A stretch of DNA of 63,921 nt from Sphingomonas sp. 37zxx (GTDB lineage Bacteria > Pseudomonadota > Alphaproteobacteria > Sphingomonadales > Sphingomonadaceae). The DNA is taken from NCBI RefSeq assembly GCF_000786205.1, contig NZ_JROH01000020.1, positions 1 to 63,921 of the forward strand, given 5' to 3'. Under the pieces are notes generated by a model that was not told where the DNA came from, ran no database searches, and saw nothing but the letters and a program-made list of their open reading frames with translations. The position numbers and the translations under genes are program-made. This document shows, piece by piece, positions 8,601-16,800 of this stretch (positions are counted from its first letter, which is position 1; every line of letters begins with the position of its first letter).

Positions 8601-11187
8601 GCCCGGCAAATATCGCGCCCAGCGCCTGAATCTCGATCGGGTCGCCCAGTGGAGTGCCGGTGCCGTGCGCTTCGACATAGTCGAGCGCGTCGGGCGATAT
8701 GCCCGCATCGGCCAGCGCGCTTGCCAGCAAGCGTTGCTGCGCGGGACCGTTGGGGACGGTTAGGCCGCTGGTGCGCCCGTCGTGATTGAGCGCGCTGCCG
8801 GCGATCACCGCCAGCACCCGGTCGCCATCGGCCAGCGCATCCTCGACCCGCTTGAGCGCGACCATGCCGCAGCCTTCGCCGCGGACATAGCCATCGGCGG
8901 CGGCGTCGAAGGCGCGGCTGCGCCCGGTAGGCGAAAGCGCTTGGGCACGCGCGAGCGCGATACTGGTTTCGGGCGAGATCAGCAGGTTCACGCCGCCCGC
9001 CAGTGCAAGATCGCATTCGCCCGCGCGCAGGCTGGCGACGGCCTGATGCACCGCCGTCAGCGATGACGAGCAGGCGGTGTCGACCGCGATGCACGGCCCC
9101 TGCGTCCCCAGCACGAAGGCGAGGCGACCTGCTGCGGTGCTGTGCGCGTTGCCGGTGCCGATATAGCCGCCGATCGCCAGCCGATCGACCATTGGGATGC
9201 GCGCGGCATAATCGGTGTGACAAATGCCGATGAAAATGCCGGTAGCCGATCGTTGCAAGCCACCGGGTGGAATGCCCGCCGCCTCGAGCGTTTCGCGCGC
9301 GATTTCGAGTAGCAGCCGCTGTTGCGGATCGAGCGTTTCGGCCTCGCGCGGCGAGATGCCGAAGAAACTGCTGTCGAAATCGCGGATCTCGTCGAGAAAC
9401 CCGCCGTGGAAAATGTGCGGAGTCTGATTGGGATCGATACTGGCTTCGCGCAATTCGGCCAGATCCCAGCGGTCTTCGGGCAGGCGCGATACTGCGTCGG
9501 TGCCGCTTTGCAGCAACGCCCAGAACGCATCAGGCGATGCCGCGCCGGGAAAGCGACAGCCCATGCCGATGATCGCGATTTCGCCCGCATGCTCGCGCGA
9601 AAGGGGCGTGCCGTGCGGCTTGCGCGCGGCGCTGGCGGGCGCGTGTGGATCGGCCAGATGGTCAGCAAGCGCGCCGATGCTGGGAAAATCAAAGGTTACG
9701 GTCTGCGCGATCGGGCGGTGCAATGCGCCCGCCAGCCGTTCGGCAAGCGCGACCGCCTGTACCGATCGCATGCCAAGGTCGTAAAAGCCGGTGTCGCTGT
9801 CGAGCGGCTCGGAAGGATCGAGCGCGAGTATTTCGCCCACCAGGTCGCGGACCAGCATCAGCATCGCGGATGGGACCGGATCGGGCGGGCGCGTGGGAGC
9901 GGCGCGGGGTAGGGCGGCGTGTAGCGACGGCGGGGCGGTACCCACCGCCAGCCCCCTGATAAACAACCGTGCCAGCACCCCGTCAAGCTGCAGGCCGGCG
10001 TCGCGCTGCTCGACGCTGGTCGCCAGCGCGGTGATCGATTTGCCGCGCAGGATGTCGCGGATGAAGCCGGTCAGATGTCCGCCCGGCCCAACTTCGATAA
10101 AGGTGTCGATCCCGTCTGCATGCATCCGTTCGATCGTTTCGCGGAAGCGCATCGGGCCAAGCCATTGATCGACTAGCAGCGCGTGGATCGACTGAAGGTC
10201 GCCGGGAAAGGGTGCGGCGCTGGCGCAGCTATAGGCGTGTGTGGAGCCAGGGGCGATGCCCATGCGCGACACCGCGTCGGTCAGCGCCGGGCGCGGCACC
10301 GGGAAATCGGGGGTGTGGACCGGCATCGCTAGGTCAGTGAGGCGGAAACTGACGATGCCCGCTGCCTTGAGCGCAGCCTCTAGCGTGGCAACGGTTTCGG
10401 GCGGGCCGCAAAGGATTGACTGCTGCGGGCAATTGTCGAGCGCGAGCGACAGTGCCTGATACCGGCCACCGCGCAGCAGACGCTGGGCGGCGGCGGGAAT
10501 GGCGATCATCGCGGTGGGTGCGGCGGTGTGGGCCTGGCTGTGCACCAGCGCCTGAATCGTATCGGCGAAAGCGAAGCCGTCCTCCGGGCTTGCCAGCATG
10601 CCCGATGCCGCGAGCATGGCGATCTCGCCAAAGCTGTGGCCCGCCATCGCGACGGGCGACAGATCGGGGCACAGCGCGCGCAGCACTGCGTGCATGCACA
10701 GATTGCCGGCAAGCATCGCTTCGATGGTATCGCCAATCCCCGCTGCTGGCGGCGACCCCGATCCGGCGAGCGCCGGGTTGGCGGCCAGGCGGGCGCGGCG
10801 GGGCGCGGGCAGGCGTGCATGCCAGGCGCGGGCGGCGGGATAGCGAGCGAGCAAATCGGTCATCAGCCCGGCGCGGCGGACCCCAAAGCCCGGAAACACC
10901 AGGCCAATGCCGCCGCCCTCAGCCTCCACCGCATCGGCGGCGGCGAAGAACATGCCCTTGGTCAAGGCAAAGCGCGGCGCGCTGCCGGTTTCGATCCGCC
11001 CCGCCGCTTCGGCGAGTTTTGCCCCGAGCGACGCGGGATCGGCCCCCGTCACGGCCAGGCGATAGCGCTCGTGCGCGCACGGTGGCGGTGCCGGCGAGCC
11101 GCCCAGCACCGCGCGGGCGCGATTGACCAGCGCTGCGCGTGATTCCGCTGAAAGTAACAACGGGCCGGGATCGTGCTGCCCGGTCAT
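2677..11187 (-). CDS. Hybrid PKS-NRPS: AT-ACP-KS-AT-ACP-C-A-PCP-TE, predicted to add aspartate
   Basis: 2836-residue megasynthase. Domains by motif: AT1 (GHSFGE, Ser185), ACP1 (LGMRS, Ser475), KS (Cys706, His841, His880), AT2 (GHSIG, Ser1145, with HAFH and the RGR arginine, malonyl type), ACP2 (GLDSL, Ser1475), condensation (HHIVSDG, His1670-Gly1676), adenylation (TSGTTG from ~2108), PCP (GGHSL, Ser2495), type I thioesterase (GHSFG, Ser2625). Pocket residues aligned to GrsA PheA are D2153, L2154, T2157, K2196, V2219, G2221, H2245, I2253, G2254 and K2441, giving DLTKVGHIGK, the classical Asp code. AT1 lacks the malonate-binding arginine and HAFH, so it may load a non-malonyl acyl group. The start ATG at 11187 overlaps the upstream stop (ATGA). 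Expected role: take an acyl starter, extend it once, amide-link aspartate, release. Confidence 0.95.
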   Translation of the reverse strand: MTGQHDPGPLLLSAESRAALVNRARAVLGGSPAPPPCAHERYRLAVTGADPASLGAKLAEAAGRIETGSAPRFALTKGMFFAAADAVEAEGGGIGLVFPGFGVRRAGLMTDLLARYPAARAWHARLPAPRRARLAANPALAGSGSPPAAGIGDTIEAMLAGNLCMHAVLRALCPDLSPVAMAGHSFGEIAMLAASGMLASPEDGFAFADTIQALVHSQAHTAAPTAMIAIPAAAQRLLRGGRYQALSLALDNCPQQSILCGPPETVATLEAALKAAGIVSFRLTDLAMPVHTPDFPVPRPALTDAVSRMGIAPGSTHAYSCASAAPFPGDLQSIHALLVDQWLGPMRFRETIERMHADGIDTFIEVGPGGHLTGFIRDILRGKSITALATSVEQRDAGLQLDGVLARLFIRGLAVGTAPPSLHAALPRAAPTRPPDPVPSAMLMLVRDLVGEILALDPSEPLDSDTGFYDLGMRSVQAVALAERLAGALHRPIAQTVTFDFPSIGALADHLADPHAPASAARKPHGTPLSREHAGEIAIIGMGCRFPGAASPDAFWALLQSGTDAVSRLPEDRWDLAELREASIDPNQTPHIFHGGFLDEIRDFDSSFFGISPREAETLDPQQRLLLEIARETLEAAGIPPGGLQRSATGIFIGICHTDYAARIPMVDRLAIGGYIGTGNAHSTAAGRLAFVLGTQGPCIAVDTACSSSLTAVHQAVASLRAGECDLALAGGVNLLISPETSIALARAQALSPTGRSRAFDAAADGYVRGEGCGMVALKRVEDALADGDRVLAVIAGSALNHDGRTSGLTVPNGPAQQRLLASALADAGISPDALDYVEAHGTGTPLGDPIEIQALGAIFAGRAAGDPLLIGAAKTNIGHLEAAAGIAGMIKAILQIEHGTLAPTLHGATPNPRIEWENAPFAVVRQRRCWPDRGRRIAGVSSFGISGTNAHVILAAPPPSPQSTSSPVPCPAARSHQVLALSARSPGALEQLRQLAIARIEAMTADDFADACATTLLGRDHLEHRMTVVAADSAGAVTRLARARPHAAPRAPRIAFLYSGQGAQVAGMGRELYATEPVFRAAVDACAVHFDPLIAIPVTDLMFDDDTPLDQTAHTQPALFTFACALDQLLGAWGIRPDMVLGHSIGDYVAGWRAGAIGLADAAKLVAVRGRLMQSLPTGGAMLAAAMSEAAAAGLLARAGPAVEIAAINGPQSIVFSGDAGAIGTLQAALQADGVRVRALPVSHAFHSALMEPILAEFRAIADSITTHPPQLPWLSNLTGQPQVAPPDGDYWTSQLRNAVRFADGMATLRAAGCATYVEIGPRPVLTAAARDDGDGQERWVAPRSGQGIETETVLAALAELYDAGATIDWRAFHGSRPWRRTAMPPTPFDRQRYWIDSPRRSAKAEPVPAPTPAPHPASIASLPKRKRLAMLAPEERQAVAAHELRRTLASVLGGGDVQAMDGAIALTRFGLDSLMALGLRRELADEYGIDLSVARLVGDTAIDDLVALALALVDHDLAEPPAAPTATAAPFAQPVETGEVPLSYGQRALWFLWTLAPHSSAYTLSLPLDMPAGADGAAWREVCERLVAVHPMLRTVFHRRGDDVVQHVQLPGQIDWQQIDARSWDADAVSAAGDAAHNAPFALDTGPVIRFRWFDLADGRARLLLTMHHIVSDGWSLEVIRRDLHRLATGEPIAEAGGYIAHVRARLASLAGNEGERLWAYWRDVLAGPLPMLDLPTDLPRPPRKRFCGSGVRLALPDGFAAAVASAAKAAGTTRYLVHLALFTAFMHRYCGQDDVIIGSPQAGRAEAQVAHLVGYFVDPLVIRSRVGDADGGAANISFARYLQMLRGVVLGAIEHAAFPFALLVERLRPPRDASRSPLFDVSFNFVSDSLAGADMSFTTGEMPQSGGKFDVTLTIHDGDRVTGWLGYDSALLTPQGAAMLGETYCAFAAAALARPDAPLHALADPTPVFSREVGSPLPQPVHCWLAHWARETPDAPALVAADATLDYRALAQRADRLAGMMRDSGAVPGTLFGLVARRDSHLTSTFFAAQQAGMTPVLLPDDWPQGLRDRVIAEHGIAYVWDGDDLRSTGRSPQARPGAAYVIFTSGTTGTPRGVVVPITALALYTASIVEDLNLAGGGRFAMVSSPAADLGLTMTLAALATGGCLYLVAEPVCLDDAAFAKFMAESAIDHLKITPSHLAALTSAGRAVLPRRTLVLGGESAQSAWVDRLPGRTPGLNIHNHYGPTETTIGILFSADDPTHRTQTGEHDAPLPLNRPIRGVRVSFWDKQGYPILRGAVGELVVSGQSVADGYLDEHPGGFGSTKDRKRYHTGDLARQLSDGSILILGRKDRQRKLRGYRIDPAQVEAALSAMPGINRACVVSVDRPEGESRLIAHVAANDPALSETSLRNALADHLPPVMLPARIILHDRLPITSNGKVDFAALARLVPETLSRDMPVHDAVQASLSRLWADVLQIDHVGIDDDFFALGGHSLLAVRLTARIEQQMGTRIPVAALLAHPTIADFAALVRNVRSHATHQLLLPLHIPGDLPALYLFPGAGGSPIYLREFARQLSPARPCWALRGIGEAPDEEIPPSVETLSEYYADVIAEHADDGLIHLAGHSFGALVAFEVARHLQRRGRRIGLLAVLDNPAPGMSMQLPDARSEIAWLAYIAVRIGKLSDTKFDIAAISMAQGGYRGAMNQLAAQMVAAKLLPDEPSLTGLARFIEIYKANAKAAASYAPGPVRLDVAAHVFRAQQADLALGNTNPATSVDLGWAGHFKAVPRTSVVSGTHLTMFTGQNAELLGRHIGSAISEAERMLRGGQPLFRKGSTYG

Positions 11188-13832
11188 GCGGCAACCTGAT
11201 TGCGGACACGGCCCGACAGGCGGTTACCCTCGCGCCAGACCTCGATCGCGGCATCGTTGCCGGTGGTCAGTTCGGATTTAAGGAGGGCCAACAGGAGCGC
11301 ATCGGCGTCCTGCGCGGTGCGCCAGCGCGCGAGGTCGACCGGGGGCAACACCAGATGGGCCAAGGCCCGCGCCCAGATGCCACCGCCCCGCGCCAGCACC
11401 TGCCGCCAGTGTTCAAGGTCGATGCTCCGCACACCATCCGCCTGCGCAACGCTGAAGCACAGGGTGGCGTCGCCGAAAATGCGGTTCGCCAGTGCCGCCG
11501 GCAGCGTGATCAACCGCTGTTGCAAGCCGATGATCGTCGCGATCGGGCCATCATCGGCCCGGAAATAGGCGTTGGCGACGGTGCCGATGCCGGGCCGCAG
11601 CTGAATGATCACCACGCATTGCACCAGTTCGCCGACATCGGGCGTGCGATGAAGCGTCACGCGGTCTGCGGCATAAGGAAAAATGCCAAAGTCTGGTGGC
11701 AGTCCGGCATGGTCGAGCAGCCACAGCGCCACCAATTGGCCCGCAAGGTCGAGCAATGCCGGGTCACCCGCCAGCGCGGGGCGGTGCAGGCCGGGCAAGT
11801 CGGTGATGACCGCCTGCCCGGCGATGCCCTGGGCACAGATCGATGTGACATCGCGCAGCCCCCGAAAAGCGGGGCCGTGAAACGCATAGTCGCGATAGAA
11901 GCGTGCCGGAGTCCATGTTGCCGGGCCGCGCCCGCCACGCCCGCCGCGCAATTCGGGCATTGGATCGGCTTCGATTGCCGGCGCTAGCCGGACGCGAGCG
12001 GTAAAGGCGGGTTTTGTGCCTTCCCCCAATATCAGGGCGGTACCATCAGGCGTTGGCGTGGCCGCGATGGTGAGATCGAGGGTGCCGCCGAACAGCGGCA
12101 GCCAGCGTTCGGCGGCAAGCTGTTCGATGATGGTGACCGCGCCGACCGGGGTATCGCCACTGCTGTGCGTGAGCGTGCGCGCTGCTTCGGCTGCGATGAC
12201 GAGGCTGGTCGTGAAGGACAGCACCGGCAGCGCGGTTTGCTGCCGCCCGAGCGCATGATCGCGCAGCAATGGATCACCCGAGATGGTAAACCGCCGAAGC
12301 CATCGCGTGTGCGCGATCCGCCGGCTTTGCCCGAACCCCAGAAAAGCGCCTTCGGGCGAACGGCGGGATGAAGCGGCCTGCCGCAGCGCGATCGCCTGGT
12401 CGATCCGGCCGAGGGTGTCGCGGGCGGCGGCAACAAGCTGTTGTTGGCGGGCTATGGTCGCGGTCGCGGATCGGGTTGGCGCTTCGGCCGTGCGATAGGG
12501 CGAGCCAGCGAGCATTGCGGCGTCGCCACCGCCAGCGAAGGCGCTGATCCCGAAAGGGTCGATCCAGAGGCCGGCGACATGCAATTGCGCCAGCATCCGC
12601 TGAAATTGCAGCAACTCGCCCTGCTTGGCGGAAAGCGTAGCGGTGGCAAGATGCGGACGGCCACGCAGCGTATCCTGGACAAAGGCCGACAGCTTTTCGT
12701 CACAGCCGACTTCGATGAAGGTGCGGAAGCCCTGTGCGTAGAGGCGCTCGACCGTCTCGCGCAGCCGCACCGTTGCCGTCCATTGCCCGGCCATCGCAGC
12801 GCGCACCGAATCGGCAGCAGGGCCAACAGGTGCCGCAGTCAGGCAGGACCATAAGGGCGTTCGCATCGGGCCGAGCGCCAGCCGGCGATAATGGGTCGCC
12901 AGGATACTGGCCCAATCCCCGAACAGCGGCGTGTGATAGGCGCGCGCGAACGGTAGCCGACCGCAGATCGCGCCGGCGCTGGCGAGTTGCGCCACCGCAG
13001 CGCCCACCCGATCCTCGTCCCCGGCGATGACATGCTGATTCGGGCAATTGTCCATCGCGATGAAGGCACCCGCAGCGTCGGTCGCGGCGCAAATCGCATC
13101 AGGGCTTGCCCCGCCCACCGCGAACATCGCCTGCGGTGTTGGGGGCACCGGCAGCGCGCGCCCGGCGGCGCTGACATCGCGCAGCCAGGTGCAGACCGCG
13201 ACACGATCGGCGGCGGGCTGCATGCAGGCGGCGATCGCCGCGCCATGTTCGCCATTGGAATGGCCAACGACCACATCGCCCGCGATCCCCAGCAGGCCAA
13301 GCACCTCGAACAGGGCCAGATTGGCGACCGTCGTGATCTGTCCGCCATAGCCGATGTCGAAAAGCTGTTCCTCCAGATCCGCCCGCTCGCGCGGATCGAG
13401 ATCGGCAGGCGGGTGGATCAGCCGAACGGGTGGAGCCTGTCCCGCATCGCGATGTACCGCATCAAGCGTTGCCAGCCAGGTAGCGACTGGGGGAAGTATG
13501 TCGCGCAATTCGCGCAGCATGCCGATCCGCTGGCTACCTTCACCGGGGAAAAGCAGCGCGATTTTGCCGGGCACCTGCGCTTCGCCGAAATACAGCCCCA
13601 GCGCCCTGACCGTCAGGCGATTGCCCGCATGCGCCGCCAATCGTTGCCGCGCCACTGCCGCGCGCGCCGGCAGTGTCACGGCCGGGCCGACCAGCGCTAG
13701 CCGAACCGGGTGCGCCCGATCGCGCGGCGGCAAGGCTGCGCCATGGCCTGCCGCCACCCGATCGAGCAGCGCCAGCATCGCTGTCCGGCCCGTCGCACTC
13801 AGCAACAGGCAGTGGGCGGGGGCGACGTTCAT
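11184..13832 (-). CDS. PKS protein with acyltransferase and dehydratase domains (AT-DH)
   Basis: 882 residues from ATG 13832, chosen because it overlaps the upstream stop (ATGA, 13829-13832); a reading 45 residues longer would overlap coding sequence. The AT (residues ~80-430) has GHSNGE with Ser192 and the sub-type motif MDNCPNQ; its malonate-binding Arg position is displaced and the usual HAFH is replaced by RAYHTP. The second half is a double-hotdog dehydratase: His526 in LLRDHALG and Asp695 in DPALLDLAGQ (DxxxQ), 169 residues apart as in type I PKS DH domains; HGPAFRGL lies between them. It has no KS or ACP and should act in trans with the adjacent KS-AT-ACP-KR protein, much like the split PUFA synthases. 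Confidence 0.85.
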   Translation of the reverse strand: MNVAPAHCLLLSATGRTAMLALLDRVAAGHGAALPPRDRAHPVRLALVGPAVTLPARAAVARQRLAAHAGNRLTVRALGLYFGEAQVPGKIALLFPGEGSQRIGMLRELRDILPPVATWLATLDAVHRDAGQAPPVRLIHPPADLDPRERADLEEQLFDIGYGGQITTVANLALFEVLGLLGIAGDVVVGHSNGEHGAAIAACMQPAADRVAVCTWLRDVSAAGRALPVPPTPQAMFAVGGASPDAICAATDAAGAFIAMDNCPNQHVIAGDEDRVGAAVAQLASAGAICGRLPFARAYHTPLFGDWASILATHYRRLALGPMRTPLWSCLTAAPVGPAADSVRAAMAGQWTATVRLRETVERLYAQGFRTFIEVGCDEKLSAFVQDTLRGRPHLATATLSAKQGELLQFQRMLAQLHVAGLWIDPFGISAFAGGGDAAMLAGSPYRTAEAPTRSATATIARQQQLVAAARDTLGRIDQAIALRQAASSRRSPEGAFLGFGQSRRIAHTRWLRRFTISGDPLLRDHALGRQQTALPVLSFTTSLVIAAEAARTLTHSSGDTPVGAVTIIEQLAAERWLPLFGGTLDLTIAATPTPDGTALILGEGTKPAFTARVRLAPAIEADPMPELRGGRGGRGPATWTPARFYRDYAFHGPAFRGLRDVTSICAQGIAGQAVITDLPGLHRPALAGDPALLDLAGQLVALWLLDHAGLPPDFGIFPYAADRVTLHRTPDVGELVQCVVIIQLRPGIGTVANAYFRADDGPIATIIGLQQRLITLPAALANRIFGDATLCFSVAQADGVRSIDLEHWRQVLARGGGIWARALAHLVLPPVDLARWRTAQDADALLLALLKSELTTGNDAAIEVWREGNRLSGRVRNQVAA

Positions 13833-16800
13833 GCTGCACGCTCGATCCGCAGCGGCGGTGCCCCTTCGTCGAAGCGCAGCACCCGCGTCGCCGCCGCCAA
13901 TATCGGCCCGAGCCAGCCATCTGATTGCGCGGTCCAGGGGCCTTCGCCGGCGATAACCTCGGTGCAATCGGGATCACCCCAGCGCATCTCGTCGGAAAAA
14001 AAGGCGCGCCCTTGATCGACGGTGATCGGCACGATTCCCTGCGACGCCAGCCGCGCCTGTACCCCTTGGCTTGCCATGCCGGTGCCGCTCCACGGCCCCC
14101 AGGCGATGGTGAGGATACGGCTATCGGGCAGCCGCTCGCGCATTTCCCTGCCCAGCCGCGCCATCGTTTCATTGGCTGCTGCATAATCGGCCTGGCCGTG
14201 ATTGCCGAACCGCCCTGCGATCGACCCCATCAATACAGCCCATTGCAGGCCATCGCGGCGCAGATGCCGCATCAGCGCGATGGTGCTGGCAACCTTGGTG
14301 TCGAAAACGCGCGCGAACGTCGCCGAATCCTTGTTCGCGATCCGCCCGTCGGCGATGATGCCAGCGCCATGCAGGACCGCGTCGATCCGGCCATGATCGA
14401 CATAGATCGAATCGATCAGCGCGCCAAAGGCGGCGCTGTTGGCGACATCGCAGGCGCGATACTCCACACGCGCCCCGGCGCGACGGAATCGTTCGACTAT
14501 ATCGTCGTCCTCGCTAAGCGCCCGGCGACCCACCAGCACCAGGCAGACACCGGGTGCGGCCAGTTCGTCGATCAGCGCGGCGGTGATCCCGCGCGCGCCG
14601 CCGGTGGCCAGCACCACCCAGCCCGATCGCGGCCGCCAATCGACGCCGCTGCCTGACCGGACCAGCGGCGCTGGCGCTGGCGCGAACAGCACACGCCGTC
14701 CCGGCAGAATCGCGACTTCATCGCCGCCGCCGGGCACGAGCAATTCGGCGGCGATCCGATTGGCGATCTCCGCCGCCGGCAGCGCTCCGTCAATCTCGAT
14801 CGTCTTGGCCAGGATATGCGGTGCCTCGGCCATCAGCGAACACAACATGCCGTGCGGCCCGCCGCCCGCGGGGGGGCGCCGGATATTGTCGCCATCGCAG
14901 GCGGCCATGCAGGATGCACTGACGATCCGCAGCGCATGTTCCCGATCGTCGACCTCTGCCTCCAGCAGACGCAGCAGCGCCAGGAGCCGGGTCGATCCCG
15001 CGGCGAAGGCCGACCGCCAGGCCGCGTCGCCCGGTGCCTGATGCGCCGCAAACCCCGCCAGATGCACGACGCCGCGCACCGGCCCGTGGATCAATCGAAG
15101 CACCGCGATACGGGTCGCCAGCCGATGATCGTCTAAAAGATCGTCGGCGGCTATTTCGAAGGTGGTGGTTCCCGCGCGGCGCAGATCGGCGATCACCCGC
15201 TCGGCCATGCCTTCACGATCGGCGGCGACCAGGCAAAGCCCCTTAAGCGCGACGGCACGCTCGACCGGCAGCGGGCAATCGGCATGGCGCATGACGGTGC
15301 GGCGGCAGGCAGCGGGGGGAGGCGCGGGTGCTGCCGGTTGGGCGGTCGCCGCCGCAGTCGTAATTGCGCGCACCAGTTCGTCGACCGATTTGGCGGCGAC
15401 CAGCGTGCCAAAGGCGGCATGGACCGGGTGGCGATTGGCGGTGGGCAGCGATTCGACGATCTTGCCGATCATTTCGATCCGCTTGATTGAATTGACCCCC
15501 AGTTCGGCCTCGAGATCGACGTCGGGCTTGATGAAGTCGGCGGGGTAGCCGGTGATGTCGCCGATCAAGGCGATGATCCGGGCGGCAAGCGCGAGGGCCT
15601 CGATCGGCGTGGATGAGGCCTCAGCGTTAGGGGGCGAAACCGTCACCGGTGGGGGCGGCGACGCTGCAGCGGTGGCTTCGATTGGCAGCGGCGCGTCGTC
15701 GAGCAAGCGCGCGAGCAGGCGTTCCTGCTGGTCGAGAAAGGCCTGCATCGTTTGCTGATACGCCGCAAGCGCGTCGTCGCGCGGGCTGGCTGCTGTCGCG
15801 GGTGCGCGCTGACCGGCGGTCTCCAGCGTCAGGAAAGGCGCGGACCCGATGCAGGGCAGCGAACCGGTGCGGTACGCTCGTCCACCATCGATTCGCCAGA
15901 CCGGATCGCAGGAAGCCTGGCCGGGGCGGTGCAGATCGACAGCGGCGATACCGCGTCCGGCGTGGAGCGCGCCAAGGTCAACGGCGTGGCCGCGCGCCCA
16001 GATTTGCGCCATGGCGCGAAGCCAGGGCCGCAGCCCGCCATCGCAGGCGATCGCGGCATGGGGGCGGTTGCCCAGGATCTCGCCCGTCAGTCCGGTCAGC
16101 GTCCGGCCCGGTCCCAGCTCGACAAAGGTGCGGGTGCCAGCCTGCCACATCGCTTCGATCTGGGCGACGAAATCGACAGGCTCGCGCAGGTGATCGACCA
16201 GCCGGGCGGCGATCGGCTCGGCGCGATCGTCATAGGGCGTACCATCGCGATTGGCATGTACCGGGATGCGCGGGGGCTGGGGCGGGGGAAGGGTGGTCAA
16301 TGCCTGTGCAAAAGGGAACTGTACCGGCTCCATCAACGCCGAATGAAAGGCCGAGGAAACGCGCAGCCGCCGCAGCGTGATGCCATCGGCTTCGATCGGG
16401 TGGAGGAACGCCTCAATCGCCGCGGCGGGGCCGGACACCACCTGTTGCGCGGGGGCGTTGCGGTTGGCGAGCTCGACCGCAGGGTGGCCGACCAGATAGC
16501 GCGCCAGTGCTTCGACGGGCAGTGCGACCATCGCCATCGCGCCGCCCGCCGGGGCATGCGCGGCCATGTGCGCGCCGCGCGCGCTCGCCAGGGCATAGAG
16601 CCCGGCCCGATCGAATACGCCGGCGGCATGCAGCGCGGTACACTCGCCAAAGCTGTGGCCTGCCACGCGCGCAGGTTGCAGGCCGAGGCGCGTTGCCAGC
16701 GAAAACATGCCCGCGCTGATCGCCGCGATCGCCGGCTGGGCAATGGCGGTGTCGGCTAGCGCCGTGCCCGCAGCGGCGCGGGCGGCATCGTCAAAGGCGG

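Noticed and set aside
11184..13967. Longer start (45 extra residues) for the AT-DH protein
   Set aside because: It would overlap the KR-encoding end of the upstream PKS; ATG 13832 forms the expected ATGA overlap.
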